NCBI GenBank assembly: GCA_052148715.1
Contig: JBKQHQ010000252.1
Coordinates: forward strand, 1 to 10,336
Direction: 5' to 3'
Origin: JBKQHQ01 sp052148715
GTDB taxonomy: Bacteria > Pseudomonadota > Alphaproteobacteria > Rhizobiales > Xanthobacteraceae
Length of the DNA: 10,336 nt
Below the pieces are notes generated by a model. The model searched no databases. It had not been told where the DNA came from and worked only from the letters and a program-made list of their open reading frames with translations. Positions 4,715 to 10,336 of this stretch are shown piece after piece. Position numbers and translations under genes: made by a program. Numbering within the stretch: position 1 is the first letter of the stretch; each line of letters begins with the position of its first letter.

Positions 4715-6328
4715 TCACTCGGCGGCGATGCGGACCTCGGGGGCGGCCGCCTTGATGTCGGCATCGACGTGATCCTCGAACTTGAGAAAGTTCTTCTGGA
4801 ACATGCCGACGAGCTGGCGCGCCGTTTGGTCGAACTCCAGCTTGTCTTTCCACGTCTTCATCGGGTTGAGAAGATGCGGCTCGACACCTTTGACCGACGT
4901 CGGCACGCTGAAGCCGAAATAGGGATCGGTGCGGAAATCGACATTCTTGAGCGAGCCGTCGAGCGCGGCCGTGAGCAGCGTGCGGGTGGCCTTGATCGGC
5001 ATGCGGCGCCCGACGCCGTATTTGCCGCCGGTCCAGCCGGTGTTGACGAGCCAGCAGTCGACCTTGTGCTTGGCGATATAGGCGCGCAGCAGATTGCCGT
5101 ATTCGCTCGGGTGGCGCGGCAGGAACGGCGCGCCGAAGCAGGTCGAGAACTCGGGCTGCACGCCGACGAGGCCTTTCTCGGTGCCGGCGACCTTGGCGGT
5201 GTAGCCGGAGAGGAAATGATACATCGCCTCGGCCGGCGACAGCTTGGCGATCGGCGGCATGACGCCGAACGCATCGGCGGTCAGCATGATGATGTTCTTC
5301 GGGTGACCCGCCCGCCCGGTCGGAGACGCATTGGGAATGAACTCGAGCGGATAGGCCGCGCGTGTATTCTCGGTCTTTGAATCGTCGGCAAAGTCCGGGA
5401 CGCGCGTGTCCGGATCGAGGACGACGTTCTCGAACACGGTGCCGAAGCGGCGCGTGGTGGCGAAAATCTCCGGCTCCGATTCGGCCGACAAATTGATGCA
5501 CTTGGCGTAGCACCCGCCCTCGAAATTGAAGACGCCGTGCTCGGACCAGCCGTGCTCGTCGTCGCCGATCAGCGTGCGATGCGGATCGGCGGAGAGCGTC
5601 GTCTTGCCGGTGCCGGAGAGCCCGAAGAACAAAGCCGCGTCGCCGTGCGGGCCGACATTCGCCGAGCAGTGCATCGGCACGACATTCTGCGCCGGCAAAT
5701 AATAGTTGAGCGTGGTAAAGACCGACTTCTTGATCTCGCCCGCATACGACGTGCCGCCGATCAGCACGATCTTCTTGGAGAAATCGATGGCGATGATCGT
5801 GTCGCTGCGCACGCCGTGGCGTTTAGGATCGGCCTTGAACGAGGGCAGATCAACGATCGTCAGCTCGGGGACAAAGCTTGCGAGGTCGGCGCGCTCGGGC
5901 CTGATCAGGAGCGCGCGAATGAACAGCGAATGCCAGGCGAGCTCACAAAAAACGCGGGTCCTGATGGTATATTTTGGATCGGCGCCGCCATAGAGATCCT
6001 GCGCGAACAGCTGCTTGCCGCGCGCATGGGCGATGAAATCATCGTAAAGAAGCTTGAACTGATCTTGGGTGATTTTGTTGTTGCCGCCCCACCATACCGT
6101 CGTTTCCGTTAACGGATCGCTGACGATGAATTTGTCTTTCGGGCTGCGTCCCGTGTGCACGCCAGTGTCCGCGGCCAGCGGCCCGCCATAGGCGAGGCGC
6201 GCCTCGCCGGCGCGGATGGCGTGCTCGTACAGCGCCGGCTCCGTCAAATTCCAGTGAATTGCCGCAAGATCCTTGAAGCCAAATTTGTCGACGCCAAACG
6301 CGCCCTTTCGTTCGCCCGCCTTGTGCAC
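4715..6328 (-). CDS. pckA: Phosphoenolpyruvate carboxykinase (ATP)
   Basis: This enzyme converts oxaloacetate and ATP to phosphoenolpyruvate, CO2 and ADP, the entry step of gluconeogenesis from TCA-cycle intermediates, in the cytoplasm. The protein is 537 aa, the normal length of the ATP-dependent family. Visible motifs are the substrate-binding HTGRSPKDKF (58-67), YAGEIKKSVF (195-204) and MHCSAN (219-224) with metal-binding Lys and His, the kinase P-loop GLSGTGKTTLS (236-246), the metal-binding GDDEHGW (255-261) and the downstream TGRAGHP (337-343) and TGGKYGVG (433-440). The start is a GTG (6326-6328) with GGAGG seven bases upstream. The gene is 210 bp downstream of the HugZ-like gene on the same strand and probably has its own promoter. 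In Agrobacterium and Sinorhizobium pckA neighbours chvI-chvG and its expression depends on that system, so the same link is likely here. Confidence 0.98.
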   Translation of the reverse strand: MHKAGERKGAFGVDKFGFKDLAAIHWNLTEPALYEHAIRAGEARLAYGGPLAADTGVHTGRSPKDKFIVSDPLTETTVWWGGNNKITQDQFKLLYDDFIAHARGKQLFAQDLYGGADPKYTIRTRVFCELAWHSLFIRALLIRPERADLASFVPELTIVDLPSFKADPKRHGVRSDTIIAIDFSKKIVLIGGTSYAGEIKKSVFTTLNYYLPAQNVVPMHCSANVGPHGDAALFFGLSGTGKTTLSADPHRTLIGDDEHGWSEHGVFNFEGGCYAKCINLSAESEPEIFATTRRFGTVFENVVLDPDTRVPDFADDSKTENTRAAYPLEFIPNASPTGRAGHPKNIIMLTADAFGVMPPIAKLSPAEAMYHFLSGYTAKVAGTEKGLVGVQPEFSTCFGAPFLPRHPSEYGNLLRAYIAKHKVDCWLVNTGWTGGKYGVGRRMPIKATRTLLTAALDGSLKNVDFRTDPYFGFSVPTSVKGVEPHLLNPMKTWKDKLEFDQTARQLVGMFQKNFLKFEDHVDADIKAAAPEVRIAAE

Positions 6329-6428
6329 CGAAGGTCCTCCACAAAAAAACCCGCAGGCTCTAACCCCGGGCTTTGCGCTTGCTCGTTATCAGGCGGCCCA
6401 GCTATCAAGCCCCGCCCGAAGTCGCCCG

Positions 6429-6458
6429 ACCATAGTCGCGATTACCGCACCGATTCAA
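6429..6458 (-). promoter_or_regulatory. Candidate pckA promoter
   Basis: Read on the minus strand, TTGAAT (6458-6453) and TATGGT (6434-6429) are 18 bp apart, a sigma-70-like pair about 100 bp before the pckA GTG. It is one of several possible matches in this 210-bp gap; no operator is evident. Confidence 0.3.
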
Positions 6459-6489
6459 GAGTGTCGCACGCCGTAGGTTCCTATTAATT

Positions 6490-6508
6490 CCTTTCGCAAC
6501 TGCGAAGG
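6490..6508 (-). terminator. Hairpin downstream of the HugZ-like gene
   Basis: TTCGCA and TGCGAA pair around an AC loop, and CCT/AGG extend the stem with one bulged base (6490-6508). It lies 31 bp beyond the HugZ-like stop on the minus strand, followed by the AT-rich AATTAAT but no true T-run. It may separate that gene from pckA. Confidence 0.35.
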
Positions 6509-6538
6509 AGAAGCCTGTATGCCGTGGTTAATGTCACC

Positions 6539-7261
6539 TCACGGTTGCGCCCGTGCGGCTTCGGCCAAACCTCTCAACACTTGCCGCAATTCGCCCGCGG
6601 ACGTGACACGCGTAGCGAACCGCAACCGCAGCGCCGTACGGCCGAGCTGCAACTCGAGCCCCTCCGGATCACATCCGACACAACGCCAATCACCATCGGG
6701 AGCGCCCAGGAGCTTGACCGCATAAAGACGCACCGCATCGGCATGGTCGGCGTTCATATGCGCAACGACCTCCGGCTCGGCCGCGACCAGATCCTCGGCG
6801 CCGTTGAGATTGGTCAGCAAATCAGGCGGCTTGAGATCGACAATGCGGCCGAACCCGGCGACCAGGTGAGCCCCCTTCAGCGCTACGCTGTAGAAGCCGA
6901 AATCGCCGAAGTCCGCGAACACATGGGCTTCCGGCTGGCGATCGAGATAACGTCGGCGCGCGTCCTGGTCCTCTGCCGGGGCCGCAATTCCCATCAGCAT
7001 CACGCGCGCGCCTTCGAGCGGATCGCCGGGCTTGCGCTCATCAAGCATCAAGGACACCCGCCCATCGACAAGGATGTTCTTGGTATGCAGCGCGAGACGC
7101 GACAGGAGGAGGAGCGGCGCTCCGTCGGCGGTGCTCGCTACGTTAACCAGCGAGCAATAGGGGTCACCCGATCCCATCAGGGTCGCGAGCGCGCCGCTGC
7201 GGGCTTCGCGCAGCAGCTTCCGGGCGGCCTGTCGAGGGTCGAAATCCGCGGTCGGCTCCAT
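6539..7261 (-). CDS. HugZ-like pyridoxamine 5'-phosphate oxidase-fold protein with DUF2470
   Basis: This 240-aa protein combines an N-terminal FMN-binding split barrel of the pyridoxamine phosphate oxidase superfamily (about 13-145, with SGALATLMGSGDPYCSLVNV at 22-41 and LLLSRLALHTKNIL at 51-64) with a C-terminal DUF2470 domain (about 158-232, marked by VVAHMNADHADAVRLYA at 165-181). This order is that of the HugZ/HutZ group, which includes heme-degrading or heme-storing proteins, but many alphaproteobacterial members are untested, so heme as substrate is a possibility, not a conclusion. The ATG at 7261 is chosen because GGGAG sits eight bases upstream and the barrel begins right after it; the open frame continues upstream without domain content. 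It is divergent from chvI, with a 210-bp shared upstream region, and precedes pckA on the same strand. Confidence 0.88.
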   Translation of the reverse strand: MEPTADFDPRQAARKLLREARSGALATLMGSGDPYCSLVNVASTADGAPLLLLSRLALHTKNILVDGRVSLMLDERKPGDPLEGARVMLMGIAAPAEDQDARRRYLDRQPEAHVFADFGDFGFYSVALKGAHLVAGFGRIVDLKPPDLLTNLNGAEDLVAAEPEVVAHMNADHADAVRLYAVKLLGAPDGDWRCVGCDPEGLELQLGRTALRLRFATRVTSAGELRQVLRGLAEAARAQP

Positions 7262-7471
7262 TAATATTACTCCCACTGGCTTTGGGCGGGCTGCTCGCAA
7301 AGTGATGTCACAGTTGCCGGCGCTGCGCGGACAGCATAAAAGGGGTTTGTGGGCGCATATCGATTGGGTCACCACTTTGACGAATCATATGCTAGCCGCG
7401 CAATTGTCACATTTCGGCCCAGCTTTGCGCGCCTCAAGGCCCTTGAATGTCACGGAAGAGTTAGAGGCTTC
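7262..7471. promoter_or_regulatory. Shared upstream region of the HugZ-like gene and chvI
   Basis: This 210-bp divergent gap must hold promoters for both genes. Plausible but weak plus-strand boxes are TTGCCG (7314-7319) with CATAAA (7335-7340, 15-bp spacing) and an isolated TTGACG (7377-7382). GTGATGTCAC (7302-7311) contains GTGA/TCAC half-sites. The chvI ribosome binding site is the TTAGAGG at 7461-7467. Autoregulation by ChvI is known in relatives, but I cannot point to a ChvI site with confidence. Confidence 0.4.
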
Positions 7472-8170
7472 ATGCCAACCATCGCTCTCGTCGACGACGA
7501 CCGCAACATCCTGACCTCGGTTTCGATCGCGCTCGAAGCCGAAGGTTATCGCATTATGACCTATACCGACGGCGCCTCCGCACTCGACGGGTTCAAGACC
7601 AGTCCGCCCGACCTCGCCATCCTCGATATCAAGATGCCGCGGATGGACGGGATGGAGACCTTGCGGCGCCTGCGGCAGAAGTCGGATGTCCCGGTTATCT
7701 TCCTCACCTCCAAGGACGAGGAAATAGACGAATTGTTCGGCCTCAAGATGGGGGCGGATGATTTCATCCGCAAACCCTTCTCCCAGCGCCTCCTGGTCGA
7801 ACGCGTCAAGGCGGTCTTGCGCCGGGTGACGCCGAAGGACGGCACGCCGCCGAAGGAAGCCGACGCCAAGGTGCTCGAGCGCGGGCTGCTGCGGATGGAC
7901 CCCGAGCGCCACACCTGCACGTGGAAGAACGAGCCGGTCACCCTTACGGTCACCGAATTCCTCATTCTGCAAGCGCTGGCCAGCCGACCGGGGGTGGTAA
8001 AGAGCCGCAACGCGCTGATGGATGCGGCCTACGACGACCAAGTCTATGTCGACGACCGGACAATCGATAGCCACATCAAGCGATTGCGTAAGAAGTTCAA
8101 GGCAGTGGACGACGAATTTGATATGATCGAGACGCTCTATGGCGTCGGCTATCGGTTCAAAGAAACCTGA
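7472..8170 (+). CDS. chvI: Response regulator ChvI (OmpR/PhoB type)
   Basis: This 232-aa DNA-binding response regulator is the cytoplasmic partner of the kinase ChvG encoded just downstream. The receiver domain (1-118) has the acidic cluster Asp8-Asp9-Asp10, the phosphoacceptor Asp52 in LDIKMPRMDG, Thr79 in FLTSKDE and Lys101 in FIRKPFSQR. The winged-helix effector domain (about 135-230) shows LTVTEFLILQALASRPG (158-174), the recognition helix region DDRTIDSHIKRLRKKF (194-209) and the closing TLYGVGYRF (221-229). ChvI/BvrR/ExoS-partner proteins control envelope, acid, exopolysaccharide and host-association genes in Hyphomicrobiales. The start at ATG 7472 is right for MPTIALVDDD and has TTAGAGG just before it. 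The gap to chvG is 64 bp and both run the same way, so an operon is likely. Confidence 0.96.
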   Translation: MPTIALVDDDRNILTSVSIALEAEGYRIMTYTDGASALDGFKTSPPDLAILDIKMPRMDGMETLRRLRQKSDVPVIFLTSKDEEIDELFGLKMGADDFIRKPFSQRLLVERVKAVLRRVTPKDGTPPKEADAKVLERGLLRMDPERHTCTWKNEPVTLTVTEFLILQALASRPGVVKSRNALMDAAYDDQVYVDDRTIDSHIKRLRKKFKAVDDEFDMIETLYGVGYRFKET

Positions 8171-8187
8171 CCGGCGGCAGACGCCGG
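8171..8187 (+). other. Intercistronic hairpin between chvI and chvG
   Basis: CCGGCG (8171-8176) and CGCCGG (8182-8187) form a perfect 6-bp stem with a 5-nt loop beginning at the base after the chvI stop codon. TAGCGC (8199-8204) and GCGCTA (8227-8232) form a further wider inverted repeat before the chvG start. Such structures might tune the relative amounts of the two proteins; function is inferred from position only. Confidence 0.35.
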
Positions 8188-8234
8188 GGATAGCACTTTA
8201 GCGCCAGCTGACCGGGCGCGTCGCTTGCGCTAAC

Positions 8235-10082
8235 ATGAGCGATGGGTGGGGTGCGCCTGCAAGCAAAGCCGGTATAATACGCGTGTTGGATCGAACAGCG
8301 GACACAACGGCGGAGGAGACGACGCCCGCGGAAGAGGCCCTGGCGCGTCCCGCTCGAACGGGTGTGCAATGGCTCGGCTGGCTAAGCCGCGCCAGGCAGT
8401 TCTTCATAACGCTCAGCTTCTCCAGCCTCACTCGGCGGATCGTCTCCCTCAACCTGGCGGGCCTGCTCGCGCTCGTTGTCGGAATTCTCTATCTGTCGCA
8501 GTTTCGCGCCAACCTGATCGATGCGCGCGTGCAAAGCCTGACCGAGCAGGCGGTCATCATCGCCAAAGCGATCGCGCCGACGAGGGTGGAAACCGATTCA
8601 ACGATCACCTTCAACCCCGACCGCCTGCTGGAATTGCAGACCGGCGAGACCTACGTCCCCTCCGACGATCAAGCGGCGCTCGAATTCACGATCAACCCGG
8701 AGCGGGTCGCGCCGAAACTGCTTGAGCTGATCTCGCCGACCAAGGCTCGGGCGCGCGTCTATGATCGCGATGGGGGTGTGATCGTCGACAGCCGCGAGCT
8801 CTACGGCGCCGGCAACGTGGTGCAGTCGCCCTTGGCGCCGCCCGGGGCCGGGAAGCCGGGCTTGCTCGAACGCGCCGTGATCGCAGTCCGCCGCTGGTTC
8901 AGCCGCGGCGATCTGCCGCTCTACCTCGAGCTCCCGCCGGACAAAGGCAAGGATTATCCGGAGGTCGTGCAGGCCCTTGGCGGCCAAAACTCCAGCATGG
9001 TGCGGCTCAACGAGCGCGGCGAGGTCGTCGTGTCGGTCGCGGTTCCGGTCCAGCGCTTTCGCGCGGTGCGCGGCGGCGTGCTCGGCGTGCTCATGCTGAC
9101 GACCCGTGGCGGCGACATCGACGACATGGTCGAGGCCGAGCGGTTCTCCATCTTCAAGGTATTTCTGATCGCGGCGGGCGTCATGGTCGTGCTGTCGATG
9201 CTGCTCGCGAGCACGGTCGCCGGTCCGGTGCATCGGCTGGCCGAAGGCGCCGAGCGCGTGCGCCGGCGGATCCGTTCCCGCGTCGAGATCCCGGATTTCA
9301 CCCGCCGCCGCGATGAGATCGGTCACCTGTCGGGAACCCTGCGGGAGATGACGAATGCGCTCTACAGCCGGATCGAGGCGATCGAGAGCTTCGCGGCCGA
9401 TGTCTCGCACGAGCTGAAGAACCCGCTCACCTCGCTGCGCTCGGCGGTGGAGACGCTGCCGCTGGCCAAGACCGAGGACAGCCGCAAGCGCCTGCTCGCC
9501 GTGATCGAGCACGACGTCAGGCGGCTCGACCGGCTCATCTCGGATATTTCGGATGCGAGCCGCCTCGACGCCGAATTGCAGCGACAGGAGGTCGCGCCCG
9601 TCGACCTCACGCGGCTGCTTGCCACCCTGGTGGCGGTCGGCAACGAGGTGCGCCACGACGACGGCGTCAAGGTCACCCTCGCGTTCGAAGGCGGAGCCCA
9701 ATCCTTCCTGGTACCCGGACATGATTCGCGGCTTGGGCAAGTATTCAGCAATCTGATCGACAATGCCCGTTCGTTTTCACCCCCAAACGGCACTGTGCGG
9801 GTGATCTGCCGCCGCCTGAAGAGCGAGCTTGAGGTCGTCGTCGAAGACGACGGGCCAGGCGTGCGGCCGGACGCGCTGGAGAAGATTTTCGAGCGCTTCT
9901 ACACCGACCGGCCGCACCAGGGTTTTGGACAGAATTCCGGGCTCGGCCTCTCGATCTCCAAGCAGATCGTCGAGGCCCATGGAGGACGGATCTGGGTAGA
10001 GAACCGGCCTGGCCCGCCCGATCCCGATGGAGAGCCGACCGTCCTCGGCGCGCGGTTCATCGTCCGTCTTCCAGCCGTTTGA
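8235..10082 (+). CDS. chvG: Sensor histidine kinase ChvG (ExoS/BvrS family)
   Basis: This 615-aa inner-membrane kinase phosphorylates ChvI. In order, it has a cytoplasmic N-terminal tail (1-60), a first membrane segment (about 69-88, within RRIVSLNLAGLLALVVGILYL), a periplasmic sensor domain (about 90-303), a second membrane segment (about 306-328), HAMP linker (about 325-380), a dimerisation/phosphoacceptor helix with His392 in ADVSHELKNPLTSLR (388-402), and an ATPase domain with N-box NLIDNA (506-511), G1 box EDDGPG (537-542), F box IFERFY (551-556) and G2 box NSGLGLSI (567-574). All catalytic boxes are intact. In relatives the periplasmic inhibitor ExoR and acid pH control the kinase. The ATG at 8235 has no clear Shine-Dalgarno, and the first 40 residues are poorly conserved in character, so a later start is possible (GTG 8283 or TTG 8286). 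The next gene is probably hprK. Confidence 0.95.
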   Translation: MSDGWGAPASKAGIIRVLDRTADTTAEETTPAEEALARPARTGVQWLGWLSRARQFFITLSFSSLTRRIVSLNLAGLLALVVGILYLSQFRANLIDARVQSLTEQAVIIAKAIAPTRVETDSTITFNPDRLLELQTGETYVPSDDQAALEFTINPERVAPKLLELISPTKARARVYDRDGGVIVDSRELYGAGNVVQSPLAPPGAGKPGLLERAVIAVRRWFSRGDLPLYLELPPDKGKDYPEVVQALGGQNSSMVRLNERGEVVVSVAVPVQRFRAVRGGVLGVLMLTTRGGDIDDMVEAERFSIFKVFLIAAGVMVVLSMLLASTVAGPVHRLAEGAERVRRRIRSRVEIPDFTRRRDEIGHLSGTLREMTNALYSRIEAIESFAADVSHELKNPLTSLRSAVETLPLAKTEDSRKRLLAVIEHDVRRLDRLISDISDASRLDAELQRQEVAPVDLTRLLATLVAVGNEVRHDDGVKVTLAFEGGAQSFLVPGHDSRLGQVFSNLIDNARSFSPPNGTVRVICRRLKSELEVVVEDDGPGVRPDALEKIFERFYTDRPHQGFGQNSGLGLSISKQIVEAHGGRIWVENRPGPPDPDGEPTVLGARFIVRLPAV

Positions 10083-10111
10083 GATCATCCTGATGAAACT
10101 GCGGCCTCGAC

Positions 10112-10290
10112 GCTTCTTTACCTCTCCCCGCTTGCGGGGAGAGGTCGAAATAAGTGCGCCCTGCGCGCTTGTTTCGGGTGAAGGGACCTCTCCACGCGCT
10201 CAGACTCGCGGAGAGCCCCCCTCACCCGGAACAAGCGCAAGAGCGCGCTTGTTCCGACCTCTCCCCGCGTGCGGGGAGAGGTAAAGAGGC
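10112..10290. repeat. Composite palindromic repeat element between chvG and hprK
   Basis: The 179-bp element is bounded by 20-bp inverted repeats matching at 19 positions (10112-10131 and 10271-10290). Each end is itself a perfect hairpin: ACCTCTCCCCGC-TT-GCGGGGAGAGGT (10120-10145) and the same arms around GT (10257-10282). Inside lie a 12-bp hairpin, CGGAACAAGCGC (10227-10238) with GCGCTTGTTCCG (10245-10256), an imperfect CTCTCC-A-CGCG / CGCGGAGAG pair (10188-10198/10207-10215), and GCGCTTGTTTCGGGTGA (from about 10165), which is nearly complementary to TCACCCGGAACAAGCGC (10222-10238). No transposase is encoded. It resembles the palindromic intergenic repeats scattered through Bradyrhizobium-like genomes, as recalled. 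Confidence 0.8.
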
Positions 10291-10302
10291 AGAGCCGAAA
10301 CC

Positions 10303-10336
10303 ATGCATCTGCTCGCGACCAGCGCGGCGACGCTCG
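10303..10336 (+). CDS. hprK: Probable start of HPr kinase/phosphorylase (partial, cut by window end)
   Basis: Eleven full codons are visible, MHLLATSAATL. They resemble the short lead (HATSVAL-like) that precedes the P-loop in alphaproteobacterial HprK proteins, and hprK is the usual gene after chvG in Hyphomicrobiales, where it heads a set of PTS-Ntr phosphorelay genes. ATG 10303 is the first start after an in-frame TAA in the repeat end (10282-10284), so the start is well constrained. The only Shine-Dalgarno-like string is AGAGG (10285-10289), 13 nt away and inside the repeat arm, which is a weak site. The assignment rests mainly on gene order; the P-loop lies outside the window. Confidence 0.6.
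   Translation, partial: MHLLATSAATL

Noticed and set aside
4632..6112. Several long frames overlapping pckA (minus 4632-5513, plus 4769-5380, plus 5537-6112)
   Set aside because: pckA is intact with all motifs over this stretch; these are shifted or antisense readings of it.
6524..7264. A 246-aa plus-strand open frame over the HugZ-like gene
   Set aside because: The opposite strand has the FMN-barrel and DUF2470 signatures and a good ribosome binding site; this frame has neither.
7262..7375. Upstream extension of the HugZ-like gene to 7375
   Set aside because: The extra 38 residues have no domain content and the ATG at 7261 has the better ribosome binding site; the extension would also use up the chvI promoter region.
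7349..7471. Upstream extension of chvI to an ATG at 7349
   Set aside because: The receiver domain begins at MPTIALVDDD, and the ATG at 7472 has a ribosome binding site; the extension is not receiver-like.
8598..9740. A 380-aa open frame on the minus strand inside chvG
   Set aside because: It is fully antisense to the conserved kinase and sensor domains, its translation is rich in Asp, His, Arg and Ala without any domain, and long antisense frames are expected in GC-rich coding DNA.
10120..10282. CRISPR array suggested by repeated CCTCTCCCCGC units
   Set aside because: Only two palindromic copies, no regular spacing and no cas gene; it fits a palindromic intergenic repeat.

Overview
The window looks like chromosomal DNA of a GC-rich alphaproteobacterium of the order Hyphomicrobiales (Rhizobiales), probably near Bradyrhizobium, Rhodopseudomonas, Rhodoplanes or Pseudolabrys. 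Three things point there: the conserved block pckA / HugZ-like gene / chvI / chvG / (start of) hprK, a DUF2865 secreted protein, and palindromic extragenic repeats of the CCTCTCCCCGC..GCGGGGAGAGG type. The genus is inferred from gene content and cannot be fixed by eye.

Left part (1-2700), accessory in character. A doubtful 64-aa ORF is followed by a Fic-family AMP-transferase with a DUF4172-type N-terminus, an N-terminal inhibitory motif, an intact HPFDDGNGRIAR active site and a C-terminal winged helix. A perfect 8-bp inverted repeat brackets its putative -10 box right at the start codon. Next come a sparse spacer with hairpins, a small Lar-like (restriction-alleviation family) zinc-ribbon protein with a very good ribosome binding site, and, convergent to it, a 70-aa exported peptide.

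Middle part (2700-4700). About 420 bp without a convincing gene leads to a RidA/YjgF-family gene on the minus strand. Its 3' side carries a strong 12-bp stem-loop and its 5' side a tandem 13-bp repeat. A divergent gene encodes a secreted six-cysteine DUF2865 protein. It converges on pckA, and a palindromic repeat lies in the gap.

Right part (4700-10336), core metabolism and signalling. ATP-dependent PEP carboxykinase (pckA, GTG start) and a HugZ-like FMN-binding/DUF2470 protein lie on the minus strand. Divergent from them are the response regulator ChvI and the membrane histidine kinase ChvG (the ExoS/ChvI, BvrS/BvrR family), followed by a 179-bp composite palindromic repeat and the first 11 codons of what is probably hprK (HPr kinase). 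In related bacteria ChvG-ChvI senses acid and envelope conditions and influences pckA, while hprK begins the PTS-Ntr-type phosphorelay genes, so this block links envelope sensing with carbon metabolism. I see no tRNA, rRNA, CRISPR array, integrase or transposase. Nothing here is clearly a new system. The best leads are the fic operator-like palindrome, the orphan Lar-like gene, the small exported peptide and the composite repeat between chvG and hprK.
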